A stretch of DNA of 50,699 nt from Bacillus sp. FJAT-27245 (GTDB lineage Bacteria > Bacillota > Bacilli > Bacillales > Cytobacillaceae), in NCBI RefSeq assembly GCF_001273955.1, contig NZ_LIGI01000001.1:2725707-2776405 (forward strand), given 5' to 3'. Below the pieces are notes generated by a model. The model saw only the letters and a list, made by a program, of their open reading frames with translations, made no database searches and was not told the DNA's origin. The translations under genes and the position numbers were made by a program. The stretch's first letter is position 1. Every line of letters starts with the position of its first letter. Shown one piece after another: positions 26,703-34,905 of this stretch.

Positions 26703-27224
26703 CTAGCAAGTATGCCCTCGGCTCCTTTTTTTCAAACTGGCAATAATCTCTTCGGTGATTCTTTCGGGGTTTTTCCCCCTCGTGTCGATTCGGATATCCG
26801 CTGATTCCAAATAGATTGGCATTCTCCGGCTTAGCCGCTCGTCTATTTCCTTTTTTTTATTGCCTTGAAGTAGCGGGCGCGTTTGGTCATCCTTGAGCCT
26901 CGATAAGATTTCATCAGCGGGGGCGTCAAGGAAAATGACAATTCCTTCTTCCTTCATGACGCGCCGGTTGTTTTCGCTAAGCGGTGCTCCCCCGCCAGTC
27001 GCCACTACTGTCTGGCTTTTTGGATGCGCTTTTAGCGAGGCTGTTTCCAGTTCCCTAAAATGGGCTTCCCCAAATTCCACAAAAAGTTCGTTAATGCTTT
27101 TCCCTTCCTGCCTGACAATTTCCTCATCCGTGTCAATAAACCGCCGGCCGAGCTTTTCACCCAAGAGCCTCCCGACTGTTGATTTGCCAGATCCCATGAA
27201 CCCGATTAAAAATATAGTTTCCAT
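26703..27224 (-). CDS. aroK: Shikimate kinase
   Basis: 173 residues from METIFLIGFMG; GGAG is placed 6 bases before this ATG. The P-loop is GFMGSGKST, the shikimate-binding residues are in DTDEEIV and FREL..., the GGGAP motif follows (VVATGGGAP), and the lid arginine is in QTRPLL. It phosphorylates shikimate at the 3-hydroxyl. It lies 11 bases after comGG, so it may be read through from the comG promoter as well as from its own. Confidence 0.95.
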   Translation of the reverse strand: METIFLIGFMGSGKSTVGRLLGEKLGRRFIDTDEEIVRQEGKSINELFVEFGEAHFRELETASLKAHPKSQTVVATGGGAPLSENNRRVMKEEGIVIFLDAPADEILSRLKDDQTRPLLQGNKKKEIDERLSRRMPIYLESADIRIDTRGKNPERITEEIIASLKKRSRGHTC

Positions 27225-27235
27225 ATTCAGCTCCG

Positions 27236-27619
27236 TTAGTTTTTTTCCACCCATTTTACCATCTTTTTAAGCGTTATGTCATAATAGCCGTATCCTTCAA
27301 CAGGAACGCTGCCATCCACTTTAACGGAAATTGTGGCCTTCAGCGTGCCAGGAGATGCTGCCGATACGGTATATGCGACAAGCCCTTTCCGATAAGCAAA
27401 GCTTCCGCTTGCCGGTGCCCCGCTTCCTTCATTCAAGGACTTTTCGATTTTTTTCAGGGAACTAACCATGTAGTATTCCTGGGTTTGGATTGTTTCAATT
27501 TCATTTACCATCCTCGCTTCAACTAGCAAAAGCTCCGATGCCGCGGCAAGCGTGGCGGAGATAGCCAAAAGAACCGCCAATGTCAGCGGATAGGTAAATC
27601 CCCTATCGCATTTAGGCAT
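27236..27619 (-). CDS. comGG: Competence pseudopilus protein ComGG
   Basis: 127 residues from MPKCDRGFTYPL; the ATG shares one base with the comGF stop and GGGGGG lies upstream. The N terminus has a short basic leader and a hydrophobic segment, but the canonical prepilin Glu5 after the Gly-Phe site is replaced (GFTYPL), as is usual for ComGG. The rest is a small extracellular domain. ComGG is part of the minor pseudopilin complex needed for DNA uptake. Confidence 0.88.
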   Translation of the reverse strand: MPKCDRGFTYPLTLAVLLAISATLAAASELLLVEARMVNEIETIQTQEYYMVSSLKKIEKSLNEGSGAPASGSFAYRKGLVAYTVSAASPGTLKATISVKVDGSVPVEGYGYYDITLKKMVKWVEKN

Positions 27620-28092
27620 TAGGTTGCCCCCCATTTCACAAAAGAATGGATACTGCCTTTGTATTCTTTCCCATTCACATCCTTGAGGAGAATAATGATG
27701 GTTTGCCCGTTCCTTGAGAACGTCACTGAGGCGATATTTTGCAGCAGGACCTCATGCCCGGTACTATTAACCCTTCTTCTAACCAGGTTTCCATACTTTT
27801 CATAAATGATCGTATCTTTGCCGTTGATCATGACCAACCTTCCTGCCACCACTTCGGCAGAGCTGCACATTCTCATTTCCTTTTTCGCCTGGTTAAGGAA
27901 AACATCCCATTCCATTTCCTGCAGCCTATTGCCAGCATGTTTCTGATTACTAGCTATAACGAATACGGATGGAACGAGCAAATAGGCAATGATACAAAAA
28001 GCCCCTAACGCGATGAGCATTTCAGCTAGGCTGAATCCTTTTTCATTCAACAAATCCGCAAACTGTTCCGTTTCCATTGGCTGAATGTTCAT
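27619..28092 (-). CDS. comGF: Competence minor pseudopilin ComGF
   Basis: 157 residues from MNIQPMETEQF; AGAGAGGTG lies about 10 bases before that ATG. A start there means a 50-base overlap with comGE; MET at 28077 is the alternative. The type IV prepilin motif is EKGFSLAEMLIAL (cleavage after Gly, Glu at +5) followed by a hydrophobic helix. The C-terminal domain contains repeated beta-strand patterns. It initiates or caps the ComGC pseudopilus. Confidence 0.88.
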   Translation of the reverse strand: MNIQPMETEQFADLLNEKGFSLAEMLIALGAFCIIAYLLVPSVFVIASNQKHAGNRLQEMEWDVFLNQAKKEMRMCSSAEVVAGRLVMINGKDTIIYEKYGNLVRRRVNSTGHEVLLQNIASVTFSRNGQTIIILLKDVNGKEYKGSIHSFVKWGAT

Positions 28093-28375
28093 AGGACACG
28101 CACACCTCTCTGTTTCCTTTGCCATCTTGCCTAACGAAGACTTTATATTCATATCCGCCAATTGTCTCTCTTCGGGAAAAAGGGCCTGACCCCTCGGAAG
28201 CTGTGCGGATCAGTTCGGAATACATCAGTTGCCTGGCAGTTTTTTCAAAGCTGATCCGTTCCCCTTTCTCCCAAAGAAATCCGAGGGCGGGTATTAAAAA
28301 CAAGGCCGCTATTCCAAGAGCGGTTAATGACAAAAGCATTTCAGCCAGAAAAAATCCCCTACTCCGCTGCAACAT
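28043..28375 (-). CDS. comGE: Competence minor pseudopilin ComGE
   Basis: 110 residues from MLQRSRGF; GGGGAAG lies 5 bases before this ATG, which overlaps the end of comGD by 17 bases. The prepilin motif is SRGFFLAEMLLSL followed by a hydrophobic helix. A small extracellular domain follows with two cysteines (EVCVSYEHS and GTVCGF), which might form a disulfide. Its place in the operon and pseudopilin N terminus identify it as ComGE. Confidence 0.86.
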   Translation of the reverse strand: MLQRSRGFFLAEMLLSLTALGIAALFLIPALGFLWEKGERISFEKTARQLMYSELIRTASEGSGPFSRRETIGGYEYKVFVRQDGKGNREVCVSYEHSANGNGTVCGFVE

Positions 28376-28799
28376 AAAATCTTCCCCTGCCAATTTGGAT
28401 TGTCATTTTGTATTTCTCATCCTTGACATAGATATAGAACGTGCCAAACGTATTTACATTCCCGTCCATTTGGAATTTAAAGAATAATGGCATGGTTCCT
28501 CTTGTAATATTGATTTCCTTCGGATACGAACGTTCTGCGATGTGCGGCATGTCATATCTTTCGTAGGCATAATAATAGTTTCTATCGCTTGCGATAGTGA
28601 ATGCTACTTCCCGCTGATGCGATAACGCGTAGAGCTGTGAATAATAAAGGTCCGCCTTCAGAACGTTAAAGAACGCTTCCTTCCTGGCTGTTTCATACAG
28701 GGGTACCGCGGTGGCGAGGCAGGATGTTGAAATAACCAGAAACCCAGCCAATGCTATTAAGGCTTCAGCCATGCTGAAGCCCTTTTCAGACGCCATCAT
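28359..28799 (-). CDS. comGD: Competence minor pseudopilin ComGD
   Basis: 146 residues with a short leader and the prepilin motif EKGFSMAEALIAL. A hydrophobic helix is followed by a GspH-like extracellular domain (SQLYALSHQREVAFTI). The start overlaps the comGC stop by 4 bases (ATGA-type coupling). Belongs to the pseudopilus tip complex with ComGE, GF and GG. Confidence 0.9.
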   Translation of the reverse strand: MMASEKGFSMAEALIALAGFLVISTSCLATAVPLYETARKEAFFNVLKADLYYSQLYALSHQREVAFTIASDRNYYYAYERYDMPHIAERSYPKEINITRGTMPLFFKFQMDGNVNTFGTFYIYVKDEKYKMTIQIGRGRFYVAAE

Positions 28800-29134
28800 T
28801 TGGCTGCTGTAACGTCCGTGGTTTCAACTACCTGCCCGTTTACGCCGATTGTCAGCTTTGTTTTACCGCCAGGGCACCCACCGGCATTTTCAGGTAAATA
28901 TTTGCCGGCGATAAGCTCTTCGATTGAGGATGGATATTTCCCTTTTTCGAGCTCATATGCCTGCACTTGGGCTTCGACCATTTTTTTATACGCATCGCAG
29001 CCTTTCGTGTTGATATTTTCATTATGCTTGGCGATATTCGGGATGGTGATTACAAGCAGGACTGAAATCACAAGCATGACGACCATCATTTCAATCAATG
29101 TAAAGCCTCGATTGTTTTTGAGTATTCGTTTCAT
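28796..29134 (-). CDS. comGC: Major competence pseudopilin ComGC
   Basis: 112 residues. The leader ends NNRG and the mature protein begins FTLIEMMVVMLVISVLLV, the classical type IV pilin start cleaved by ComC. Two cysteines (TKGCDAY and GGCPGGK) match those that form the intramolecular disulfide made by BdbDC in B. subtilis. It polymerises into the pseudopilus that pulls DNA through the cell wall. The gene follows comGB by 14 bases. Confidence 0.96.
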   Translation of the reverse strand: MKRILKNNRGFTLIEMMVVMLVISVLLVITIPNIAKHNENINTKGCDAYKKMVEAQVQAYELEKGKYPSSIEELIAGKYLPENAGGCPGGKTKLTIGVNGQVVETTDVTAAK

Positions 29135-29148
29135 TTTTTCTCCTCCTT

Positions 29149-30180
29149 TTATAAACCGTCAAGCATGTGGAACATGGGCAGTAAAATTGCCATGTACATA
29201 CAAATAACGAGCAAAGCAATTACCAGGAACATAGCCGGCTGGATTATCCTGGTCAGTTTCTCTATTTTCCCCTCAAGCTTGATGAGGCAATGTTTACTGT
29301 AAAACCGCAGTTCTTCCGCAAGCCTGCCGTTTTCCTGCCCGTGGCGGACAACCAATGGGAATTCCCGTTCAAAGAAAGGCAAGGAGCCCAAGATGGATTC
29401 GAGCCTTTCGCCGCCAGCAAGCTGTTCTTTAATGAGCGCCGCCGCTTCACTGTAAAATTTCTGTTTCTTATTTTCCACAAAAAAGGACAGTGCTTCAAAA
29501 ACAGAAAGTCCCCCTGAGAGCAAATAACATAATTGAATGGAAAAATAATGGGTATGGAGGGTTCTGAGCAGGCTCCCTGCGAATGGAATCTGAAGAAGAA
29601 GCTTTCTCTTGTCAAGGGCCGGGAGGGTTTTGTAGCGTAATTGATAAAGTGCGCCGCCAATAAATAACGAGGCTAATAAAATTCCCCCGGCAATGGGGAT
29701 GGCTTGTCCAATTGAAGAAATAAAGATTGTGAAGAAGTTCGCCCTTAGGCCCATGGAGTCAAATAAAAGTGAAAAGCGGGGCAGGAGAGATTCATGGACA
29801 AATATAAGTAGAATGCTTGTAAATCCAAAAAGCAGCAGAGGATAATACAGTAGTTTCATCAGCTTCCTTGCATCCCTGTCCCGATTGAGAAGCGCTTTGC
29901 TCCCTTCGAGTACGGCTTCCGAAAAGTTTCCATGCTGCTCCGCGAAGTAGACATATCCGGATAGCTCATTGTTAAACCCCATACCTTCAAGAGCCTTATG
30001 GAAAGGGACGCCGTTTTTAAGAAGGCCCAAGCAATTTTCCAAATCGTGTTTCCGTGTTGCCGGAAGCTGATACGATAGTGACTCGATCGCTTCCGACATG
30101 TGGTATCCCCTTTGGAGCAATTCCCCCGCCTTTTTCAGGAATTCCGCCTGTTCCTTTAAAGGCCATTTACGTCTCCTCAT
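29149..30180 (-). CDS. comGB: Competence pseudopilus platform protein ComGB
   Basis: About 343 residues from MRRRKWPLKEQAEF. Longer starts (to 30336) would lie deep in comGA and lack family similarity. Two GspF domains are present (about 5-120 and 205-335) with three main hydrophobic membrane segments. It is the inner-membrane platform that couples the ComGA ATPase to pilin assembly. The start overlaps the comGA stop by 14 bases. B. subtilis ComGB is about 323 residues. Confidence 0.92.
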   Translation of the reverse strand: MRRRKWPLKEQAEFLKKAGELLQRGYHMSEAIESLSYQLPATRKHDLENCLGLLKNGVPFHKALEGMGFNNELSGYVYFAEQHGNFSEAVLEGSKALLNRDRDARKLMKLLYYPLLLFGFTSILLIFVHESLLPRFSLLFDSMGLRANFFTIFISSIGQAIPIAGGILLASLFIGGALYQLRYKTLPALDKRKLLLQIPFAGSLLRTLHTHYFSIQLCYLLSGGLSVFEALSFFVENKKQKFYSEAAALIKEQLAGGERLESILGSLPFFEREFPLVVRHGQENGRLAEELRFYSKHCLIKLEGKIEKLTRIIQPAMFLVIALLVICMYMAILLPMFHMLDGL

Positions 30181-31252
30181 AGGAAAATACCAGCCTTTCA
30201 TATTCCGATTCTTTAATATAACCGAGTGCAATCCCCTTCCGGATTGCCTTGCCCAAAGTTTCATATTCCAGCTTTTCCGTTTCTCCCCTTGATGATTTAA
30301 TAGCCGCTTCAAGGGCTTTTCCGTAAAGGAGCTCAAAAACGCTTGCCTGTTTCCTCCCTCTGCCCGAATGGCAAAAAGGGGAACATTCCCCGCTGCAATA
30401 AGTACAGTTCAATTCGACAATCCGCTGGGCGGTGACCGCGACAAGTGTTTGCTCAACCTCAAACCAGTTCACCCCGAATTCATGGAGCCGATGGATTGCC
30501 CCGGCTGAGTCCCTTGTGTGCATTGTTGTTAGGACAAGATGCCCGGTCATGGCGGCTCTCACCGCGACCCTGGCTGTTTCAGCGTCGCGGATTTCCCCCA
30601 CCATAATGATATCCGGGTCATGCCTGAGAATCGCTTTCAACCCAGCAGCATACGTTACGCCTGCTTTTTCATTCACCTGCACCTGCAGAACCGTGCCGCA
30701 TTCTTTTTCAATTGGATCCTCGAGGGTAATCACACTACGCTGGTATTTGCTCGCTGTTTCATTAAGCAGGGAATAAAGGGTTGTCGTCTTGCCGCTTCCA
30801 GTCGGCCCGGTGAGGATAATCATGCCATGGGAATGCTTGAGCAGGCTCAGCAATTTTCTTGCCATGTCCGGAAAGAGGGACAATCTGTCGAAGGAATATT
30901 TATCATGCTGGGGCAGGAGCCGGATGACCATGCTTTCGCGGTTATTGGATGGAAGGGTTGACAGCCGAAGCCCGAATGAACGGCCATTGACTTCGGTAAA
31001 AACAGCGCCGCTCTGGGGCCTTCGCCGCTCTCCTATATCCATATGGGCGGTAAATTTAAAATGGGAAATGAGCCTGTCGCATTCTTCTTTCGGAAGGGTC
31101 ATTCGTGGGCTTAGTTTGTTCGTAATGCGGAACTGGATCAGCGTATCTTCTTTGCGGGGGAGGATGTGTATATCTGTTGCATGATACTCGACAGCATTGG
31201 CGATAATCCTGTCGGCAAGAGCTTCTATGGCACTAGCAATGGAAAACACCAC
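30167..31252 (-). CDS. comGA: Competence pseudopilus ATPase ComGA
   Basis: About 357-361 residues of the GspE/PulE ATPase family. Motifs are HATDIHI...F (N-terminal domain), Walker A GPTGSGKTTT (about 149-158), Asp box EDPIE, Walker B RHDPDIIMVGEIRD, and a His box TTMHTRDS. A CTYC...C..FC cysteine cluster follows. It powers pseudopilus assembly at the cytoplasmic face. The start is uncertain: GTG at 31252 sits almost on the AAAGGTG ribosome binding site, while an ATT four codons later is spaced 9 bases from it. Confidence 0.94.
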   Translation of the reverse strand: MVFSIASAIEALADRIIANAVEYHATDIHILPRKEDTLIQFRITNKLSPRMTLPKEECDRLISHFKFTAHMDIGERRRPQSGAVFTEVNGRSFGLRLSTLPSNNRESMVIRLLPQHDKYSFDRLSLFPDMARKLLSLLKHSHGMIILTGPTGSGKTTTLYSLLNETASKYQRSVITLEDPIEKECGTVLQVQVNEKAGVTYAAGLKAILRHDPDIIMVGEIRDAETARVAVRAAMTGHLVLTTMHTRDSAGAIHRLHEFGVNWFEVEQTLVAVTAQRIVELNCTYCSGECSPFCHSGRGRKQASVFELLYGKALEAAIKSSRGETEKLEYETLGKAIRKGIALGYIKESEYERLVFSYEET

Positions 31253-31263
31253 CTTTCATTTTT

Positions 31264-31322
31264 ATTATACAGCTATGCGAAAAAATTACTAATTTTAGCC
31301 GTCGAAAATTTGTGAATTTTTT
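31264..31322 (-). promoter_or_regulatory. comGA promoter with candidate ComK boxes
   Basis: Two AT-boxes of the ComK type, AAAT-TACTA-ATTT (about 31283-31295) and AAAT-TTGTG-AATT (about 31306-31318), lie about 10 bases apart. Downstream on the minus strand is a perfect TATAAT (31269-31264) with no good -35, as expected for an activator-dependent promoter. The boxes are degenerate relative to AAAAN5TTTT, so the call is tentative. Confidence 0.4.
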
Positions 31323-31639
31323 GTTAACAAGCCCGCGGCCTACTTTATTGATGGTACTTGCACCTCAGGAAGAGGACTCTGCCGGGCAAACTGGAAGCAT
31401 AACCGGTTTTTACTATTTCACGCAGAAAAAAAGTGGAATTTAATGCAAATGTTCAGAAAACGAGTATTGACAGAAACACCGTATATAGTTTGCTCACCAT
31501 TTGTATAGATTTTGCTAAATGACAATAGGTGAATTGTGAACACTTTCCAAACATAAAGTGTTAACATTGTTAACCTCATTCCAATGGGATTTGCGCTGTA
31601 TTATAATAGAGTAAATTGAGGGGTCCGAGGTGAACCATA
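31323..31639. other. Intergenic region between comGA and the SufR-like regulator
   Basis: 317 bases without a gene. A plus-strand hairpin, AAACTGG-loop-CCGGTTT, followed by TTACTATTT lies at 31388-31412 and looks like a weak terminator with no gene before it. Inverted repeats at 31536-31574 and a TATAAT at 31602-31607 belong to the regulator gene downstream. Confidence 0.5.
31536..31607 (+). promoter_or_regulatory. Promoter and candidate operator of the SufR-like regulator
   Basis: GTGAACACTT (31536-31545) and AAGTGTTAAC (31556-31565) form an inverted repeat, 9 of 10 positions complementary, with a 10-base spacer. The second arm overlaps GTTAAC-ATT-GTTAAC (31560-31574). A TATAAT (31602-31607) with a weak TTCCAA -35 (31579-31584) follows. 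Operator repeats next to the regulator's own promoter suggest autoregulation. Confidence 0.45.
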
Positions 31640-32341
31640 ATGGAGCAAACTTTAAAAATAACCAACGTTTTATCTGATCCAACCAGGTATTACATCTATC
31701 AATACATCACTAAACGCCACCAGGAAGTAACTGTTCAAGAGGTAGCCGACAATTTCAATATCCATCCGAATGTCGCGCGCCTGCATCTTTCAAAGCTCGA
31801 GGATGTAAACATGCTCGCATCCGAAACAAAGAAAACCGGAAAAGGCGGCAGGCCGAGCAGGCTTTACCGGCTTTCCGACGATGTCATCCAGCTCCACTTT
31901 CCATACCGTGACTATATGCTATTGTCAAAAGTAGCCATCCAAACCATGCTGGCACTTGGGGAAGAAGGAAAAAAAGCTTTATATATGACAGGGAAGCGTT
32001 TTGGAGCGGAAATAATTGAGCAGGAAATCTCCAAAAGGCTGCAGGCGGGATCCGAGTTGGATTTTGAACAAAAGCTCTCCATCTTGAAAAGCGCTGCCAC
32101 GCTTGCGGGCTTTTATCCCGAGTTTGAAGTGAATGACAACCAGACAAAGATCTTTTTCCAAATCTACAACTGCCCGTTCAAGGAAATCGCTGTTGACCAT
32201 TCAGAAGCAGTATGCAGCATGCACCACGAATTTTTGAAAGGCATGTTTGAAGCGTTATTTGAATCGGCCGAACTGATTGAGCATCAAAATATCGCAAATG
32301 GCTGCGATACTTGCACTTATCAGGCGCTTGTATCAAATTAA
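31640..32341 (+). CDS. SufR-like winged-helix regulator with C-terminal cysteine cluster
   Basis: 233 residues. The N-terminal winged helix (about 1-80) has ILSDPTR-type ArsR/DeoR features and a basic wing (KGGRPSRLYRL). The C-terminal half carries four cysteines: C178 (YNCPFKEIA), C192 (AVCSMHHEF), C222 and C225 (NGCDTCTYQAL). This NCP...C...C-Y pattern resembles the Fe-S cluster-binding region of SufR-type repressors. It may sense iron-sulfur or redox status, but cluster binding is inferred. It is transcribed divergently from comGA. The target genes are unknown; inverted repeats in its own promoter hint at self-control. The start has a GGTCCGAGGTG ribosome binding site. Confidence 0.8.
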   Translation: MEQTLKITNVLSDPTRYYIYQYITKRHQEVTVQEVADNFNIHPNVARLHLSKLEDVNMLASETKKTGKGGRPSRLYRLSDDVIQLHFPYRDYMLLSKVAIQTMLALGEEGKKALYMTGKRFGAEIIEQEISKRLQAGSELDFEQKLSILKSAATLAGFYPEFEVNDNQTKIFFQIYNCPFKEIAVDHSEAVCSMHHEFLKGMFEALFESAELIEHQNIANGCDTCTYQALVSN

Positions 32342-32380
32342 CTTTTTAGTCGATAGTTTACTTTTCCATCTCTTTTATCT

Positions 32381-32386
32381 TATAAT
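32381..32386 (+). promoter_or_regulatory. Candidate -10 element of yqgY
   Basis: TATAAT at 32381-32386, with TTTACT (32357-32362) 18 bases upstream as a partial -35, 40 bases before the yqgY start. Confidence 0.45.
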
Positions 32387-32425
32387 ATGGTACGATGGTA
32401 TCGCGGGTAAAAGGGAGGGTTACAT

Positions 32426-32668
32426 ATGGAGCGAATGTACAGGGTGCTCGGGTTCTGGACCGGGATTTTCACAGTGATGTTTTACTTGGGGCATATGCCA
32501 AAAACATCCCTGCTTTTCCTGGCACAGACCGGATTCTTTGTTCTTTTAAGCTATCTTAAATTATCCGAACGCATGTATATGTACGTTTTTGGGGCATATT
32601 TGACAATCTTCTTTGCTGGATTCACCTACTGGACTACCTTTATGATGCCATTAGGCGGAGGCCATTAA
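32426..32668 (+). CDS. yqgY: DUF2626 membrane protein YqgY
   Basis: 80 residues, three short membrane segments (about 7-22, 28-43 and 50-72), beginning MERMYRVLGFWTGIF, the DUF2626 signature of Bacillus YqgY. The start has AAGGGAGGG upstream. The gene stands alone on the plus strand and ends at a strong terminator. No function is established. Confidence 0.9.
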   Translation: MERMYRVLGFWTGIFTVMFYLGHMPKTSLLFLAQTGFFVLLSYLKLSERMYMYVFGAYLTIFFAGFTYWTTFMMPLGGGH

Positions 32669-32685
32669 TGCCAAATATGCTCGAG

Positions 32686-32718
32686 AAAACCGCCGGGGAG
32701 CCACTCCCCGGCGGTTTT
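32686..32718. terminator. Bidirectional terminator between yqgY and the methyltransferase gene
   Basis: A perfect 15-bp stem: AAAACCGCCGGGGAG (32686-32700), CCA loop, CTCCCCGGCGGTTTT (32704-32718), T run after and A run before. Confidence 0.93.
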
Positions 32719-32744
32719 TCCCTTTTAGCCTTATGAATGATAAA

Positions 32745-33833
32745 CTACGGAAAAATCCGATCGGCACCAAGCCGCAGCCCCTTTTCCTGGATAAGAACAT
32801 GGAAGAAGGCGCTCATCCCCGAAGGAAGGACAAGGCTTCGAATCGCCCGGTTCCTCCTGCTTTTTTCCGAAAAAGGGTTCGGGTCGTAATGCTCCTCAAG
32901 TTCGGCGAGGATTCCGGCGGCAATCAGGAATTCATCCTGCCTTAGCTTCGCGAGCGATTCAAGGCCCTGTTTTTCCCCCTCCTTTACGAGGGCATCGAAA
33001 TGGATATGCGTCGTAATATCCATCCTTCCCGGATTGGCCAGCACATCATGGACCATTTGATGGTTCATATAACCCCGCAGGCTTCCTTGTTTCCTTTCAG
33101 GCATCATCCACTCTTCAGCCGTATACCCGTAATCGACCGTGGCGACAATCCCTTCATCCAGGGAACGGGAAATTTCGCTCACCATTTTCCCCATTGCCAA
33201 TGGTACTTCAATCCGCTGCCCTTCGTTCAATTCAAGCCCGTTTTCCTCCAAAAATAGGGCGATATCCCCATTCTTTAATGGCACAAGCTGTTCATAAAGC
33301 TTGCCATTGTCCATACCAATCATCACTTCCATGAGTGCTCCGGATTTTTTTTCGACGACATGGACTGGCAGGGCATCGAATAATTCGTTTGAAAAGATGA
33401 GCCCTTTGAAATGCCGGACGTTATGCATCCCGCTCTCTTGGGAAAATCCAGGAAAGCCACCAAGCGCCTCCCGCTGAAGCTTCCGGTGATAAGGGCTTGC
33501 CTCAATAATCAAATAAATAAGGTTTTCATTAGAATGGTTTGTCCATTCTTCCATGAACGCTTTTGCAAAGCGGCCGTTTCCACCACCGATTTCGCAAACA
33601 GCTGGGACAATGCCGTTCATTTCAACATGACGGGCAAACCACTTTGAAAAAACCCTCCCAAAAATATCCGAAACATTGCTTGTAGTAATAAAATCGCCTG
33701 ACCTGCCAATTTTTTCGGTTTCCCCCATATAATAGCCATGGACTGGGTGGTACAGGGCTATTTCCATATAATCCGCATAGGAAATCAGCCCATTTTTTGA
33801 TTTCCCGATAACATCCTCGAGGTAAGCAAGCAT
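32745..33833 (-). CDS. MidA/NDUFAF7-family class I SAM-dependent methyltransferase
   Basis: 362 residues. The family N terminus is SYADYMEIALYHPVHGYYM, followed by GRSGDFITTSNVSDIFG. The SAM-binding loop is CEIGGGNGRFAKAF at about residue 80-90 and EASPYHRKLQ follows. Later stretches, FSNELFDALPVHVVE and TVDYGY, match the DUF185 family. Eukaryotic members methylate arginine in a complex I subunit; bacterial substrates are unknown. The start has GGGGAG 6 bases upstream. It is downstream of yqgX on the same strand by 36 bases, so the two may be co-transcribed. Confidence 0.88.
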   Translation of the reverse strand: MLAYLEDVIGKSKNGLISYADYMEIALYHPVHGYYMGETEKIGRSGDFITTSNVSDIFGRVFSKWFARHVEMNGIVPAVCEIGGGNGRFAKAFMEEWTNHSNENLIYLIIEASPYHRKLQREALGGFPGFSQESGMHNVRHFKGLIFSNELFDALPVHVVEKKSGALMEVMIGMDNGKLYEQLVPLKNGDIALFLEENGLELNEGQRIEVPLAMGKMVSEISRSLDEGIVATVDYGYTAEEWMMPERKQGSLRGYMNHQMVHDVLANPGRMDITTHIHFDALVKEGEKQGLESLAKLRQDEFLIAAGILAELEEHYDPNPFSEKSRRNRAIRSLVLPSGMSAFFHVLIQEKGLRLGADRIFP

Positions 33834-33869
33834 GCATTTCTCCCCTATCCTTAATCTACCGCTTAAAAG

Positions 33870-34511
33870 CTATAGTCCAAATCCATGCAGGAATGGATTC
33901 GAATCCATTTCGTCACCAATCGTTGTCACAGGGCCATGGCCGGGCAATACAATTGTTTCCTCAGGCAGGGACAAAAGCTTTGTATGGATGCTTTTCATAA
34001 GCTGCTTCTCGTTTCCCCCAGGAAGATCCGTTCTCCCAATGCTCCCCATGAACAGTGCATCGCCTGAAACGACAAGTCCTTTTTCGGAAAAATAAAAGGA
34101 GACGCTTCCCGGTGAATGCCCTGGCGTTTCGAAAACCTCGAATGTAAAATCGTCTATGTTCATTTTCCCTTCATTCTTTAGTAAATGGTCCGCTTCCCTT
34201 ACCTTCATCGGCGGCCCGACAGGAAATAGGGCTGAACCATTCAAAGCGGGATCGCCAAGCCATTTTGCCTCCCTTTCATGAAGATAAACAGGGATGCGGT
34301 AACGGTCCCTGATTGTGTCAACCGCCCCGATATGGTCAAAATGCGCATGAGTCAGCAGGATCGCCCTCGGCTCAAGCTTTTTTTCCGCCAGGATATTGAT
34401 AAGTTTATTCGCCTCTTCCCCCGGATCAAAAATAAGGCATGTCCGGTCCTCACGGTAAAGGACATAGCAATTCGTCTGCAATCCGCCTAGCGGAATCGGA
34501 AACCAATTCAT
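33870..34511 (-). CDS. yqgX: Metallo-beta-lactamase-fold hydrolase YqgX (glyoxalase II-like)
   Basis: 213 residues with the dinuclear metal motif THAHFDHIG (H55, H57, D59, H60), later metal ligands in ETPGHSPGS and SGDALF, and the final VLPGHGP. It resembles hydroxyacylglutathione hydrolase-like thioesterases. Bacillaceae use bacillithiol, so an S-acyl-bacillithiol or persulfide substrate is possible, but none can be proven from sequence. B. subtilis YqgX occupies the same neighbourhood beside yqgY and yqgW. Confidence 0.92.
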   Translation of the reverse strand: MNWFPIPLGGLQTNCYVLYREDRTCLIFDPGEEANKLINILAEKKLEPRAILLTHAHFDHIGAVDTIRDRYRIPVYLHEREAKWLGDPALNGSALFPVGPPMKVREADHLLKNEGKMNIDDFTFEVFETPGHSPGSVSFYFSEKGLVVSGDALFMGSIGRTDLPGGNEKQLMKSIHTKLLSLPEETIVLPGHGPVTTIGDEMDSNPFLHGFGL

Positions 34512-34672
34512 CTGAAAACCTCCTGTTGCACTATGTGATAGCCTTATTGTACACTAACGCTCGACAAATCCGATAAAAAAATATAGAATTGAAATCGAAT
34601 GGAAATGATTTGTTACATAATTGGGCCGGGCTTGGCCGCCCGCAGACTATATGGTAAAGGGGGCTTTTAAAT

Positions 34673-34855
34673 ATGCTTAAAGTAGGGCTTGTTATTATTT
34701 TCGCGCTTGTCACTTTGCTGGCGGGATATAGTTCATTTACCGCACTAAAAAATAAAAATTTCCTCGGGCTATTTTTTGCCGTTGCGACACTCCTGGTTTT
34801 TGGCTGGTTTACTTTTATGACAATCCTGCATAGCGGTTACCCTGCTGGAACTTAA
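34673..34855 (+). CDS. yqgW: DUF2759 small membrane protein YqgW
   Basis: 60 residues, nearly all hydrophobic, with two membrane segments (about 3-23 and 29-51) separated by ALKNKNF. It matches the DUF2759 pattern of Bacillus YqgW. The ATG has AAAGGGGGC upstream. It is divergent from yqgX and ends in a terminator shared with yqgU. Function unknown. Confidence 0.88.
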   Translation: MLKVGLVIIFALVTLLAGYSSFTALKNKNFLGLFFAVATLLVFGWFTFMTILHSGYPAGT

Positions 34856-34866
34856 AAACAAAAGAC

Positions 34867-34904
34867 AAAAAGGACTCCCCTCATTGTGAGTGGGCAGTCC
34901 TTTT
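34867..34904. terminator. Bidirectional terminator between yqgW and yqgU
   Basis: AAAAGGACT...TCA pairs with TGA...AGTCCTTTT (one interior mismatch), with a T run after and A run before. It ends two bases before the yqgU stop codon. Confidence 0.85.
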
Positions 34905-34905
34905 T

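Noticed and set aside
31361-31440. Riboswitch-like stretch (GGGCAAACTGGAAGC) before the SufR-like gene
   Set aside because: It recalls cyclic-di-GMP aptamers only over a few bases; the required GAAA loop and receptor parts are missing.
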